Shown here piece by piece: positions 39,228 through 52,537 of a stretch of 64,000 nt of DNA (within the stretch, counting starts at the first letter, position 1; the number at the start of each line of letters is the position of its first letter). Origin of the DNA: Centropus unirufus (taxonomy: Eukaryota; Chordata; Aves; Cuculiformes; Centropidae). Made by a program: the position numbers and the translations under genes. The notes under the pieces are model-generated. The model did no database searches. It was not told the DNA's origin and saw only the letters and a program-made list of their open reading frames with translations. The DNA lies in assembly GCA_013397695.1 (NCBI GenBank), contig VYZI01000322.1:271316-335315 (forward strand). Direction: 5' to 3'.

Positions 39228-39547
39228 CAGGACTCCAGACATGCCATAAAATGTGCCAAAACTCTTCTTAGGACTGTGTGGGTGTGCGAATAAGTTGTGT
39301 TTAAAATCATTAGCTGTCTAATATGAATGTATTCACTATTAACGGAGAATATCATAGTTAAATAATTCCTGCTTAAGTTGATTTTCAGTTATCAGATATT
39401 CTTTATTAGAGATACAGTACAATTCTCAGCTTGTACCATTTTCTTGGCACAGCAGTACTTGAAACAGCAGAATTTATTCTGAGTTACTATATGATGAATA
39501 TAAATTCTTCATGGTAAAAAAAAAGAAATAATGCTTTTGCTTTCCAG

Positions 39548-39587
39548 GCATGACCATAGGCCAATTTATCCTTCAGCCTTTGTTACA
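39548..39587 (+). other. candidate 40-nt exon, unidentified
   Basis: A strong acceptor (ATGCTTTTGCTTTCCAG) and strong donor (GTTACA then GTAAGTAC) bracket 40 nt on the + strand. One frame (entering after one base) is open and reads HDHRPIYPSAFVT, ending in phase 0. The peptide is not recognised. It is the best + strand exon-like segment right of the island, but chance pairing of signals cannot be excluded. Confidence 0.22.
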
Positions 39588-39936
39588 GTAAGTACATTCA
39601 TCAAATAGAGGGTTTAAATTAGAGAGGAGCCAGAATCAGAAACCTGGATCATCACCAACTCTCTGACCTCGGGCATGTTTCAATTATTTTCAAAGCGTTT
39701 CAGCTGGGCAACTTTTTATAAAAAAGACCAGACCTAAACCCTTGATCCCGACATGCTGAAACTGCAAAGGGATCCAGTTTCAGGTCTAAACAATATAGTT
39801 TGAGCTTGCAGAGAGCTGGAAGTAGGTTTATCATTACAAAATAGTTGGGTGAGGCTGTTTTGATGTGTTGGATGCAAGATAAAATTAAGGATGTTGGTGG
39901 GTTTTTTTAATGTGGATGCTCAAAATGTTTTGAACA

Positions 39937-39956
39937 NNNNNNNNNNNNNNNNNNNN
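39937..39956. other. assembly gap (20 N)
   Basis: Twenty N characters. A fixed short run like this usually marks a scaffold join of unknown true length, so sequence may be missing and order across it is less secure. Confidence 0.99.
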
Positions 39957-41346
39957 GAAACTACTCTTTCTCCATAGAACTGTGAAATACTGGTCTGAAT
40001 CCACCTGGAATTCATTGTTTCACAGACATCTAATGGGTTTAATAACAGAAGAATGGCAATTCTATATGTATTAACTCATCTGGCACACTTCAAACTATCT
40101 GGAAATCTAATTCAATGCATACAAATCTATGCTTCAGCTTTACAACTTTGTCAGCAGTACAATCTTCATCATTCACTCAGGGATGCCCACTGCAGTTTTT
40201 ATACTTCAATATGCACTGAGTAGATGTCATAAGCATATAACTGTCCCCACATTCCGGCATCACAAGTAGATATATCTTGAGCCTTTGGTTCATAATGCAG
40301 AGGGTGTTCTGTAAAAAACAAGCCATCTACCAGGTTAGGTAAAATGTCACTTTAGCTTTCAACAGCACCTGACAAGCTGGGTGAGGTGAAGGTATCATCT
40401 CTCTGTGCAAAACTTGCTGATCTAATGATATGGTAACAATTAAGCATGGCCAGAGGCAAACTCTGTTATTTGCACCTTCTGAATTACAACTCTGATAAGA
40501 AGGAAATTACCCATACATAAACGAAAATAGAACTCAAGCCCAAAGTGACTTCCATCAAAAAGGAAAGTCAGTTTCAGTACTTATGTAATATTGATTGTGC
40601 TGTCCATTACATTTAAAGCTAAACAACTTGTCCAAAAAGGTCTGTTACAGTTTTTCAGCAGGGCAGTCTATACTTGCTTCCAATTCTCCTTAAAATAGCA
40701 TTGCACCATGATTTGTGCTGTAACACTCTTGCTGTTTACTGGTGTTTCTCCTTTAACGGCTGTGCTTTTTATATTGAGCAGAAAACATGCGTTTTTCATT
40801 TTCTTAGAGTACTAAGAAATCTTTTTACAGAAACTGCTGCCTAGGCAAATTACAAGTCTATAATATTTTCATTAAAAAAACCTTATTTTCCCTATGTTGT
40901 GTGCTTTTGGTGTGTTTTGAAGTTCAACAACATGGAGTGAAAATTGTTCTTGTGACCACAGGGGCATTTTAGATTTTTCCAGTGAGGCCCATATCCAGGA
41001 CATTTAATTATATGTTTGCTTTATGCTTTCTTTTTCTCCTCCATGAGTTACGGGAATAGGGAAGACATACAGATTCCTTTCTGAAGAATGTTGTCTGAAT
41101 GGAAGCAGAATATCTTTTACAGGAATCATTACACTTTGCCTTACTGGGGAGAAATAGACAGATCTAGATGGTAGCTGCATCAGCAGTCCACAACTGCCTC
41201 AATGTCTTTATGGGGATCTGTCAGCTAGTACAGGTTAGAGCCATTGTCAGCTTCTGAGGACCTGCTGGGGTAAAAGACGGGGGAAATGAAGAGAAAGGCA
41301 AACCATCATTCACTCAAGTGATTAATTTCACTTTTACTTCTTCACT

Positions 41347-42035
41347 TGGCAGAAAGAGAGCTGGGGGTGCTGGTCAGCAGCTGTCTGAACATGAGCCAGC
41401 AGTGCAACCAGGTGCCCAAGAAGGCCAATAGCATCCTGGTTTGTGTCAGAAGTGGTGGCGCAAGCAGGATGAGGGAAGTGAATGTCCTGCTGTACTCAGC
41501 ACTGAGTGAGGCCGCATCTTGAATGTTGCGTTAAGTTTCAAGCCCCTCACTAGGACTAAAGACAGTGAGGGGCTGGAGCATGTCCAGAGAAGGCAATGCA
41601 TCTGGTGAAGGGTCTAGAGCACAAGTCTTATAATGAACGGCTGAAGGAACTGGGACTGTTTGTCCTGGAGGGGAGGAGGTTGAGGGGATACTTTATTACT
41701 CTCTACAACTGCCTGAAAGGAGGTTGTAGCAAGGTGGGTGCTGGCCTCTTCTCCCAAGTAACAAGTGATACGATGCGAGGAAATGACCTCAAGTTGTGCC
41801 AGGGGAGGTTTAGACTGGGCATTAGGAATATTTTCTTTACCAAAAGGATGGTTAAACATTAGAACAGTCTGTCCAGGGTAGTAGTGTACTCAGCATTGCT
41901 AGAGGTATTAAAAAAAACTACGTGGACATGGCATTTCAGAACATGGTTTAGTTGGCATGGGGGTGTCAGGCTGATAGTTGGTCTTGAAGATCTTAAAGGT
42001 CTTTTCCAGCATTAATGATGCTATGAGTCTAGGAT
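41347..42035 (+). mobile_element. CR1 LINE 3' fragment
   Basis: Sense-oriented CR1 covering the end of the ORF and the 3' UTR. Recognisable blocks include 'CTGAACATGAGCCAGCAGTG', 'AAGAAGGCCAATAGCATCC', 'CATCTGGTGAAGGGTCTAGA', 'CTGCCTGAAAGGAGGTTGTA', 'CTCTTCTCCCAAGTAACAAG' and the tail 'GATCTTAAAGGTCTTTTCC' followed by a decayed octamer repeat. Indels and stops break the frame. Divergence is moderate. Confidence 0.94.
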
Positions 42036-43300
42036 TCTTTTCAAATTGAAAAAGCTCTGTTGAGCCCAAGGTAGTAAAGTGTCAAAAATTTAAAGCTGTC
42101 TGTACTAGAACCCATATTAGAGGCCAAATTCATGGCCAGAAAACCATGTACGTGTGCAAGTTAGGAATTTGTTTTGCTTTTTATACACATATTGAACTTC
42201 TATGTCAAACTGAACATCACATTTACTATGCAAGTTTTCATTGACAAAAGGTGATGTTTCACATAGTCGAGTAAACACAAAACAACTTCTACAGCTCTTG
42301 CAGCCGTGTGTCTATGTTCAAGAAATTTTCCAGACTACCTGTCTGTGTGCCCATGGACTGATAAGAACCAGCTCTCAGTGTATGAGGCCTCTGACTGACT
42401 ACGTCTGTGTATGTGTAGTCATGGTTCACTCTGACTTGTCTGCCATGACATCTACTTCCACTTTCACTCAGCTTGAAGGAATCAGGAGAGGGTCCTTGTC
42501 TTTTGTGAGGCTAAACAGATGTCACAGTGCAAACACCCAAGACAGGGGTACAGTGCTCTATTTGCTTTATTTTATCTCAAAGGAAAAAAAGCCACCAAAT
42601 ATGAAAGTCCTGTTGGACCACCTCCAGCTGCAGAGGAATGTACGAATAAAGACAGAGTAAGGGTTTACTTAAGAAAAAACAGGATCTGACTTTTCATTGC
42701 AGGGCAGGAAACAAGGCTACAAGAAGTAAACAGAAGAGGAAACCTCCTTCTCTGCTTCACTAGCCTGTCCCTTACCTGTAATTCCCCTGGCATGCTCTGT
42801 ACTGCAGATACTGGAGTCTGCATGAGTGACATCCCCTGTCCCAGCAACCAGATGAGACCCAGGTGTCCCTTCTGTCTCTACAGTTACAGCTTTCTAGCTA
42901 CACTGGCCTTTTCACGCCCATGGAAATGCTCCATGGCTTAATCAGGACTGGGATATTTGAGTCCTGCAGGAATTCTGGCTCCCATCCTGCCTGTCATTCC
43001 CAGGTAGAAAGATCCCTGTCTTATATTTTTCTCTAACTCCTCTTTCTCCAGACAGCATAACATACATGGGGATACCCTTCTCAGCTCTGTTGTGTTTGCA
43101 CTGTGCTATGCGTTCACTACAAAACACTTCTATTTCATTTGGTGGTTTTGGTTTGCTACTGGAGATCTCACATCCATGAGGAAGGTCAGGTCACTGGGCA
43201 CACCAACCAGGGAACCTCTGTCCCAGCTTGCTGTAAGGTGGAGGACTGCTCTGCATCACAGGTGAAGAGGTCACTCTGAAGGACTTGGGTTCAAGCTGGT

Positions 43301-43344
43301 TGAACTCATTACCACTAGGTAATGAACTCATTAGCACTAGGTCT
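43301..43344 (+). repeat. 22-bp tandem duplication, two copies
   Basis: TGAACTCATTACCACTAGGT followed by AA and then TGAACTCATTAGCACTAGGT: the first 20 bases of two adjacent 22-bp units differ at one position. This is a recent local duplication, probably slippage. Confidence 0.85.
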
Positions 43345-46300
43345 GGAAGGGAAAAATAGGAAAGGTCTAAGGCAGAATTTGTGTGATTAGACTTGGGGGG
43401 AAGGCATCTCTGCATTAAGGTTTAGATGGACTAATGAAAAAAGGCAGGTAATAGTGGAGTAGGAAATTTCAGACTCTCAGACCTTGACTGGATTTGACAC
43501 GAGTTATGAAGGGAAGGGGAAGCCTAACCAAGCTGATTAGGCTAGGATGGGACTCATCCCAAGGGTCTGCAAAGGGTTAGGGCTGATGCTGGTGGGAATG
43601 AGCAATATGGCTTTATGCTGACTTTGTGGCTGGGCTTGGATTAATCCCAGGAGCACTCAGAGATAGTGTTTCGGTTGTCAGGAGCTGATGAATTGGGCTG
43701 TGGTTCAGAGGTGGTGCTGAGCTAGTGGAAGCGAGTAACTCAGTCACATATCTGCCTAATTCTGCACACGTGGCCTGTGAATCCATTTGTTTAACCTTCT
43801 TGCTTGCTGAGAGTCAGCAGCAAGCTGATCAGTCAGATTTCCTGTATCTCTTGGTCTCTTGGCTGGCTGTGACCAACTCTTTATCCAGACCTTGAGTCAA
43901 AGGAAAAGAGGGGATTTGGAGGAGAAAGAGGACGTGTGCAGGGAGCAGGGTTGCATCCATAAAGATTTTGAGCCCATGTTGGATTTTGTACCACTGCATC
44001 CATTCAAGCAGGCAGGAAGTCAGGCACATTTACTCAATGTATTTCACAGTGTCTTCCAGACAAGGTCGTTGGAAATGCTTGAATCATGCTGAAATAACCT
44101 TTCATTTTGTAGGCTGGATAAAAAAATAATGGTGATGCACAAATCAATCATATCTCCCTCAGAAGAAGAATACATAACTTCATCTCAATTTTTTTTTCTT
44201 CTGCAAGTGTGTGATTTGGCATCAATCTGGCCTCTCTACTCCTTCTCCTCCACTCACCAGACACTCAAAGCCCACTCACACAACTCAGCTTCCTTGCTCC
44301 ATCCTCTCCTGGCACTTAAACACCCTTTGTGATTTTTCACTCTGGCCTGTGGGTTCCTGTCTTTGTCCTCTTCACCATATCAGGCTGATCTTCAGATTAC
44401 TACCCCTTCTGCCTTCCCCTCACTCACCTACAGATCACTCTCTACATTTCTGAGCCAAACTTCGTAGATGCTTTTCTCAACAGCTTCACTTGCCTAACCA
44501 GTTCCTACCCACGCTCTTGGTTGTGTCATCTTCACGCCTCCCTATTACTCATGCTAAAACAACTGTTTGTAGTCTCACGTGATATTACATGTTGGAGCTG
44601 GTCAATGAACTCCTCAATACTGAAAGTGTATGTAGGGAAGGAGGAAAAGGCATTGCTTGCTGCAATTCACTTGAGCACTTCTCAGTCTGCTGCATGGGAA
44701 TAATGTGGGGGTGTCAATAGGATAGGAAGGGGTGCTGGGAGTGCTCAAAAACCACAGGCTTAACTTGGCTTCCTTCAGACAAGCCCATTGCTCTGGGCAT
44801 CTGCCTGTGCAGTGTATGATGAGTGGAAACAGTTTTGCTCTGCCTTTAGTCCGGCCTGCCTGGAAGCTGTGTAACTGGGTTTATGTGGCCCAGAGTACAA
44901 ACTAATGAGCTCTGTTAAAGAAAAATTATACTAAACAAACCTCAAACCACCCTCCTCTGTGCTTTGTCTGTTCTCATTGCTGACATGGACAGAACTGAAT
45001 TCCTTTCTCTCCAGCTCTGTTCCTTGCACAGTGCGTAGCACAACAGGGGCTCCAAATCAACTGTGTCCAGCACATTTTTCCTGTGATTTTGTGTGCATTC
45101 CTTGAATATCAGCCTCATGGACTTAACACAGTTTGTGTGGGCTGGTGGCGACATTGATACTATCTTGCAGATCCTTCTAGCTGCTTCACTTCTTCCTCTA
45201 TGGAAAAGTGTTTAGCATTTAGCAGGGATGAAAAAAATAGAATTACATATAGACAAATCTGGAAATGCCTGAGATATACCCAACAAAAAAAAAATTAAAT
45301 AATGAATGAGACCCATCTAGATGAACTTTGAGTCCCACCTCAGGAATTTAATAGAAAATTCTATGAATATAAAATGCTACAGACTGTTTCAAATATTTTG
45401 TATGCAGGTAGTAACCTTCTGTGAAATTCACTTGGCCTTTTCCATAAAGTTTCTCAGCTGCATGTGTTTAATATTCTCATTCTGATAGACAGTGTTTTCT
45501 GAAGATGCTTGCTTTAGATTACACTTTCTGTCCACTGGTCTAATGAGAAAATTAAAGAGAAATCTTAAAAATATCAGCTGATTTGGATATTCGTGAGAAA
45601 ACATCCAGAGTTAAAGACTAAAACGTTGCTTTGCTGAGAGGGCCAGAATTCTTTGGCTTGCCAACAAAGTTGCCAGCTGGCTATAATAGAAGAAAAATGA
45701 GCAGAGCATCTGCAAGATATTTACAGTATGGTCTGAGGGAGGAAGAGAGCAGCTTTCAAAGTTTATCAGCGGTATGTAGAGGTCAAAGTGTTTATCAAAC
45801 CAATTTGAAGTGAAAAACCCCAATGAGAAAGGGATTTTGAGTATTCTGAGTCCTGGACTGATGAGTTGTGTCTTCCTAAGTGCACACTGATTCCCTTGGG
45901 AACCAGATGGAGAAGAAGGGAAGGAAGGGGGAGAAGGCTGGAGGAAGTCAATTTCCATGTGCAAGGGTCTATGCCAGTGGTGTGGAACTGCTGGGCTGTT
46001 GTCTGTGCATGGGCTACTGTCCCAATTCTCCCTGCCCTGAATGGGTTTCATTATCCCTGTCTGGAATGCAGAAGACATGTCTTTCAGACCATAACAGATG
46101 TATACAAACAAAGTGAAAAGGCAGAGGAGGGAGATGCTGGTTTCTCCTGGTCTCATCTGACCCCTGGTAACTCCAAAAGGGAAGCTGGGGGAGGAATCAA
46201 AAATCCCCTGGTTTTCCAGGATTATTCCCTGCTGAAAAAGTCCAGCCTCCCCTCCACCATCATCTCCTATTGTCCTTTACCATCCTGCAGCTCCCAGTCC

Positions 46301-46631
46301 TGCAGTTTTGCAGCACATGTTCTCTGCTCCTTTGCCTGCGATGCTTTTTGCAGCCCCTTCCCAGCTCTGCAGCTTGGTTGGATTTTCCAGGAGTGTAACA
46401 CTGGTCATTTCTGGCTCTCCCCCTCAACCCAGGACTGCGGGAGCTGATGGGGGATTTCCTGGAATGGGGAAGCTTTCAAGCATTTGCTGTCACTGCTGGA
46501 GCACAAGGGGCTTTCCAACATGCAGATTCTTATTTCCAACCCTGACTCAGGAGGAAGGTTAAAGCTGGAGGAGGGTATTTTAGCCTGACCCTCCCCTAAG
46601 AGGTGAATTGTGAGCTTTAAATCTCTTTCAG

Positions 46632-46649
46632 ATGAGTTCAGGTCCAAAG
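46632..46649 (+). other. possible 18-nt micro-exon
   Basis: An acceptor (TTTAAATCTCTTTCAG) and a strong donor (CCAAAG then GTAAGAAC) bracket 18 nt reading ATG AGT TCA GGT CCA AAG. It would be a six-codon exon starting with Met, with a weak start-codon context. Exons this small exist, but the spacing could be accidental. Confidence 0.12.
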
Positions 46650-49600
46650 GTAAGAACAGTATTAAAGACAGCATGAAGTAAATTTTGTCTGCCACATTCC
46701 TTATATGTTATACCATGACCTAGGGTCAGAGTCTCAGCTCACTTCACCACAGAAAGTGTGCAGCTCCTAATGGCCACTTCTTCCACAGGATGGAGGGAGT
46801 TAAAGCTATTCTGGAAAAGAAACTTCCAACTTCGTTGTCAGGAGAGGTTGCTCTACCCTTTTCCCTACTGTCTCTCTGACCACCCACTATCCAGCATCTC
46901 ACTGATACCAATCAATTAATTCAGAGGTGAGGTGCTCCAGCTGGCAAGGAAGAATCAGTGTGAGAAGCAATGATGTTTGCTCTTACTGGACAGCAGAAAG
47001 AAGTATGCTTACTGTGGATCTCCTCAGCTGAACTTTGTTCAGCCCACCGCCAGGGAATCTGTGAGGCAGAAGGACTATGCAGCTGCAATCTCCCAATACA
47101 GCCATTCCTGGGGAATTACTCACTGACTTCCCAGGAAACAGGATGCAGTCCTGAGGGTCTAAAAATTTGTTCTCTGGTTTGTGTGCAATGGTTGGGGTGA
47201 ATTCTCTGAAGCAAATACAAGCATGGAACTGGTTTAAGCAAGAGTCTTTGGCTTTTTCCTCCGTGCCCTGCCCAAAGATATTTCTTAGCCCCTGGTGGTG
47301 GTTGTTCAGAGTGAGATGAGTGAGAACACACTGTAGACATTAGCCATGAGCAATGGCAACTGATTTCAGTCATGTGACTACCAAGGAGTAGTGGTGACTC
47401 CTTCTTCCTCACTCTGTGCCTACACTTCTTGCAGCTGCGGTGTATATCAGAGCTGTTTTATGGTTGCTCTCAACGAAGATAATTAATCCTAAGAGACCAA
47501 AACTGTTGTCCCAAATCTGGACAAAATCTGACCAAATCTGGTGTGCAAAGAGCCAATCCACACACATAGTCAAGATATTTATTTCGTGTTTGTGTAGAGA
47601 TGGGTGTTAGGTGGTAGTTCCACCAGGCTAGCACACCTTCTCCGGAGTTCTTTCTGCTTCTACATAGTTGAAGAAAAAAGAAAGCAATAACAATTAGGTC
47701 ATTTTGTTATCTCAGTAGGGTTGTTGTTGCTTGCAAGTTCCTGATCAGTTCATCTTGTTTCTCTTTCATGTTTTCAGCTCAGGGTCATTTCATATACTCT
47801 CTCAGTTCTTTCCCAGCTGCAGCTCTTGTCCTTCAAATGTCTTTTTCTTCTACAAAACCACAGCAGGACTAGGCTGTGTACAGTCTGGTTTCCCTCCTTA
47901 CCCAGTCCTCTTCCTAGACAAACTGCCCTGCCCTAAAGCTGACCTGTAGATGAGACTCTCTTGACCCCCTTGCCTGCAGGTGTTTGAAAACTGCTGTATA
48001 AAAGCCTGTAGTAAAGTGCTTGAGTTAAAGGCATATGATCAAGTTTGCAAAAATCAGTAGCCCATTTACCTGAACTCTTGTAAAAAATTACATTAGTTTA
48101 TTCATAGGATCTTGCTGGTAATTTCAGTCCAGGGAAGTAAAACCAGGCAGTTGTTTCAATTTAAGAGCTGCTCAGTGTTTGGTGAGCCTGGATAAACCAG
48201 GGAAGGGAGTCTGCAGGGGAGCAAGAAGAGCAGCATATGATATTTCCCTGCTCCATATTAAGCTTTTTTGACATTTTCAAGTGGCTGTTATCCACCTAAT
48301 ATCCCAAGATATGTGGATGTTGAGACAAGAGGAGCTATGGAAAGTTTGGAAGCAAGCAGCCACGGCTGGTCTGTGCAAGACCTTGTGAAGCCTTGAGAGC
48401 AAGTATGCAGGATGTTTGCAGCCCCTTTTGTCCACCTCTGGTGGAAGAGGTTTTGATGGGAAATTTAGCCTGAGAAAACAGTGACAAATGACTGGTTTGT
48501 GGAGAAGGAATTAGGAAGAACAGGAGAGGAGAGAAAAGAGAAGATAATAGGGAAGGAATGTTGTTCTTGGAAGAACATTTTAAATAGGAAGCAGATCATG
48601 TAACAGCCATGGGCAATACCACTTATACTTTTCATAAAAACAAGGGAAGCCAGTGCTATGATTCAGCTCATAGCATGATACCACCTCTTGGACAAAGCGG
48701 CAATGAGGGTCAGGGATGGCTATGCATCCACATCTTTTGGACAGTCACAAGCCTTCTGCTCCCTTTGTGATCCGATTTACCTAGGACATGAAGCCATGTA
48801 CTTGGAACTACTGCTCCACAGTACAGCTTACCATGAAAGATAGCTTTTTTCCTACAGCCCTCTTGAAAACAGGGTGCAAATCTACTCTGAGGCCCCATAG
48901 CATGTGCACAGTCCTGCTCCACTCCAGCTCTTTGCAGGGGACCTGAGTGTTGCCAGTCCAGAGAGCACAGTTGCCAGGCATGACTCCAGCTCTGAAGTAA
49001 CAGCAGTGTGATGAGATGCACAGAAAATGGCTGTGTCCAGCCATATAACGTCACTGAATGATGCATAAAGCTGATATCAGCCTCACTTTTATATTCCTGG
49101 TTTTCTTTGCATTTGGAATTGCAGTTACTGTCCCCTTGTATCTTGTTCCTGCATCTGGGACTCCTGCTCATGTCTATTTCTTTAACTACCCTTTGGGAGA
49201 AACAGAATTACCTCCAAAAGCACCAAGCCCTTCAGAGCCTTCTCCCATGCCTCTTTTCATACCTATCATTGTATTGCCACTGACCTTGTCCATGAAAGTA
49301 TTACGTGTCCATTAAAAGGATCCTCATCTCTAATATGTGGCAGGCATGCAGGAGCCAAACAAATCTTTCCACTTCCTCCAAGGCTGATGCCTCCTGCTCT
49401 GTAACGTGGTTCCTGAGGGCACAGTGTTGCTTCAAAGTACAAAGTTCCATCTGGAAGGGATCTGATAGCTCGCTGCCTGGCAGGAGTCATTTCCTTTAGG
49501 TAAAATGCTTTCTTTTCTTTTTTTTTTTTTGCACTTGGCAGGGACAACAGTTTCCGAAACAACTCCCTGCACAGAAGTGTTAGCACAGAGTGCTTTATAT

Positions 49601-52476
49601 TGCTTTGCCTCTGGAATTTTGGTAGGAGACATACAGGGAGATGGTTCAGGCAGGGACCTCTCAGTAGAAAGCACAATTGCTTGTGAACAGCTCGACGAGG
49701 TGTGACTGCTGGGCTCCTCGGTGCTTTCACACAGAGCAGCAAAGTCTGTACCGCTGCCTTTGCCCCTGTGGTGTGAGAGAAATATTTCCAAATATAAATA
49801 GGAAGGCACACCTAGCCCTGCTGGAAAGGAAACCCCAAGAGCTGTTAATTCACTCATTTCGTTATTCTGCTGGTTATTTCTTGGGTCCTGTATTCATGTT
49901 CAGTGAGGATTTTAAGTGACCTACTTTCTCACCAAGCCATAGGCTCCGGGGACCAGAAGGTAAATACATAATAACCTGGTGCAGACAAGCCCGTTTCCCT
50001 CAAATGTGGGCTGCTGGAGGATGTTACCCCAGCGCAGCCACAAAAGGAGCAGGGAGCTCAACAGCCGCTGCCAAACTTGAGCAAGAGACATGGGAGAGTA
50101 GGTGGCCAGCAGTGGACTCACCACTCTGGTCTCTCCCCCCGCCCCAACCACCACAAAGGGTGGCCTGAATTTCTCCCAGAGGACCACATACCACAGTCTG
50201 TTTTTCCTTCAAGGCAACCACAGAAATATTTATTTGTCTAAAGAAAGGGGAAGCAAGGATTTTAACTCATTACTGCTGCAACTGGTCAGTCCATTGCTGC
50301 CTTAAGTAGACACCAACCAGGTGGTCTAACTCTCCTAGGTCAGCAAGCCTGGGGATTGTGGCATGCTGTAATTTAACTATTCCTTTTCTCAGGAGTGACG
50401 GAGACCTCCCTCATCACAGGAGGTAACACCTTAAATCACTACAGCTGTTCCAGAAATGATCAAGCCATAGCAGCTGTTAGAGATTTTAGCTATATGATCT
50501 CCCTAGTTTCCATACAGCTGTGCTGAAACAGCTTTGCTTCGGTTTGGGCTCCAGATACTCCCAAGCCACAGCTCACACTCATTTCTTGCTGTCTAAGTCT
50601 ATACCCACACTGCGTCCCTTACAGGACTAATCACAAGCGTTTTGCTTATGTTGTGATGTTTCATTTTCTATCACAGCCTCCAGAGCAACTGCCACTGTCC
50701 ATTGGTTTTATTCTTCCGCATCTCTGCCAGCTTGGCATATGTCACATGGAATATACTGTGAAAGCAATTGCTAATGCTGCAGGAGATGTTCTTGGCAGTG
50801 CAAAGACTTTGTTTTGCCCTCTGCTCAGTGCAGAGCTCTCCTCTCCCCCTCCATCCCACAAGCCCCTTTTTTTATGGACCATAATATTTTGCTCTCATAG
50901 AGGTCTTATTCCATACCTTATTCAGCAAAATTGACCTCACTTGTTTTTAGCAGCTTTGCCCTGAGCTATGCAATGGGCCGTTATTTATTATTTGGTAAAA
51001 CATGCTGAAGATTTAAGAAGCTACATGGCTACACCTCTACTCTGCTGCAGTGAACCTTGTTCCTCATCTCCATGAGGAGGTCAGAGATTTCTTGACATCT
51101 GCATTGTTTACAGGAAGGGGGGAGAACAGAGGGAAAGGGAGGAAAGAGGAAGGAGCCTAGAGTACATACTACACATAATGCCTGCGGAAGAAGTCCTAAT
51201 GTATCTTCTTATTTTCCAGCATTTCAGTTGGGTTCCTTGTTCATTATTTGCAGAAAGTGTCTCATGGTGTGTTTGTTTAGCTGTGACAGCAAGTGGTGCT
51301 GGGGGACGACAAAATGCACTTTTCTAATAATAAACACTACACATTCTGTTAAGTGACTATGGACCACACATAACTTAGCCTGGATTTTCTCTGTGTCCGG
51401 CTGCCTGGAGCCGTATTTATCCTCCTTTGGAATTTCTGCTCATTGTGCTAAGCACTGAGACCTCTGTTTGGACTACGCTTCTCCAAATACACAAGAATAC
51501 TTGATGCCTTTTTATCACAAGTGAAATATGGAACAAACTTCTATCTCTTTGCCATTGCCACTTCATTCATTAGGCCAGGAAACCTAAAGACCTTTATGAT
51601 TACAGAGTAGGATACCACTCATTTAATTTTAGACATCTAAAAACCATGGCATCTCACCTAAGCTATTTGTCTGGTCTCCCTATATAATCAGTGGAAGGAG
51701 ATAAGCCTGTCTGGGAATGACTCATTTCATCTATTTTAGGGTGGGGTGAATCACTCCTTTGCAGCTGCCTTTCTCTATCTGTTGACTAGGAGGGAATCAA
51801 ACCAAATCCCTTAGACCAGAGATACATAATCTGCAGAAGCTAGAGTTACAGTTAGAGTCAGCCGCTCTTGGTAATAGAGAGAAGCATAGTCAGAGAATCC
51901 TTTCTGCTGCCTGGATGCTATCCCCCGTGTGCTGAAAGGACTGCATGGCAGTAAAAATAAAAGTGATGCATCTTCATCTCATTTCTACGTGCTGCTAGGA
52001 AAGACCCAGTTGTTTCTTTTAACCTATTGCATTTTCACCTTCTATATCTTCCTTGGCTGCCAGAGGCATCTTTTAGCAGTTAAATAGGTTGACTGAGTGC
52101 AGCAATGCCAGCTGTCCCAGTCCATGTCCTGCGTGCTCCCACAGGGACAGGGAGGCCCCCTCAAGGCCACACAGAGGAGGAACTAAAGGCTATTTCCTCG
52201 GCAACTCAGTCGTGAACTGCTCGCTGACTGCAGGAGCAGGAAAACACAATGCATGATATAACATATAGCACAACTATAAACGCAATTAAGCTTTACAGCG
52301 CCTTTCCTATGGCTTTGACCTAGAGCTGCCACAGTTCTCCATTCCCTTTTGTACATAAGAACTCACTTTGACCTCCCTCACAGCAGCTGCACACCAATGT
52401 GTTCCCAACTTAAACTCTAGTCCAAGTCAGATGTGAATCAAGCCCAGCTCCTCACAACGTTGCTGCTGTCTCTTAG

Positions 52477-52537
52477 TTTAGTAAGAGTGACCATTGGTTA
52501 AAATACCCTGACTGGCTGGCTGGCTGTGCACTTCCAG
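52477..52537 (+). other. candidate 61-nt exon, unidentified
   Basis: Acceptor (GTTGCTGCTGTCTCTTAG) and strong donor (CTTCCAG then GTGAGAAG) on the + strand. Only the first frame is open, reading FSKSDHWLKYPDWLAGCALP and leaving in phase 1. Part of the segment is a short GGCT repeat (about 52511-52526), which weakens the coding reading. No family is recognised. Confidence 0.18.

Larger units (their letters stand above)
39228..41346. other. non-coding stretch with assembly gap
   Basis: AT-leaning sequence with no recognised repeat or gene, apart from a candidate 40-nt exon at 39548-39587 and the N gap at 39937-39956. Confidence 0.45.

Noticed and set aside
45611..46447. Overlapping 181-codon minus and 193-codon + ORFs
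   Set aside because: They overlap on opposite strands, resemble nothing known and lack exon structure. Frames of this length are expected by chance in this much sequence.
49266..49857. 181- and 141-codon minus ORFs
   Set aside because: Overlapping frames with no recognisable motif, crossing a T run that reads as a poly-lysine stretch; chance frames.
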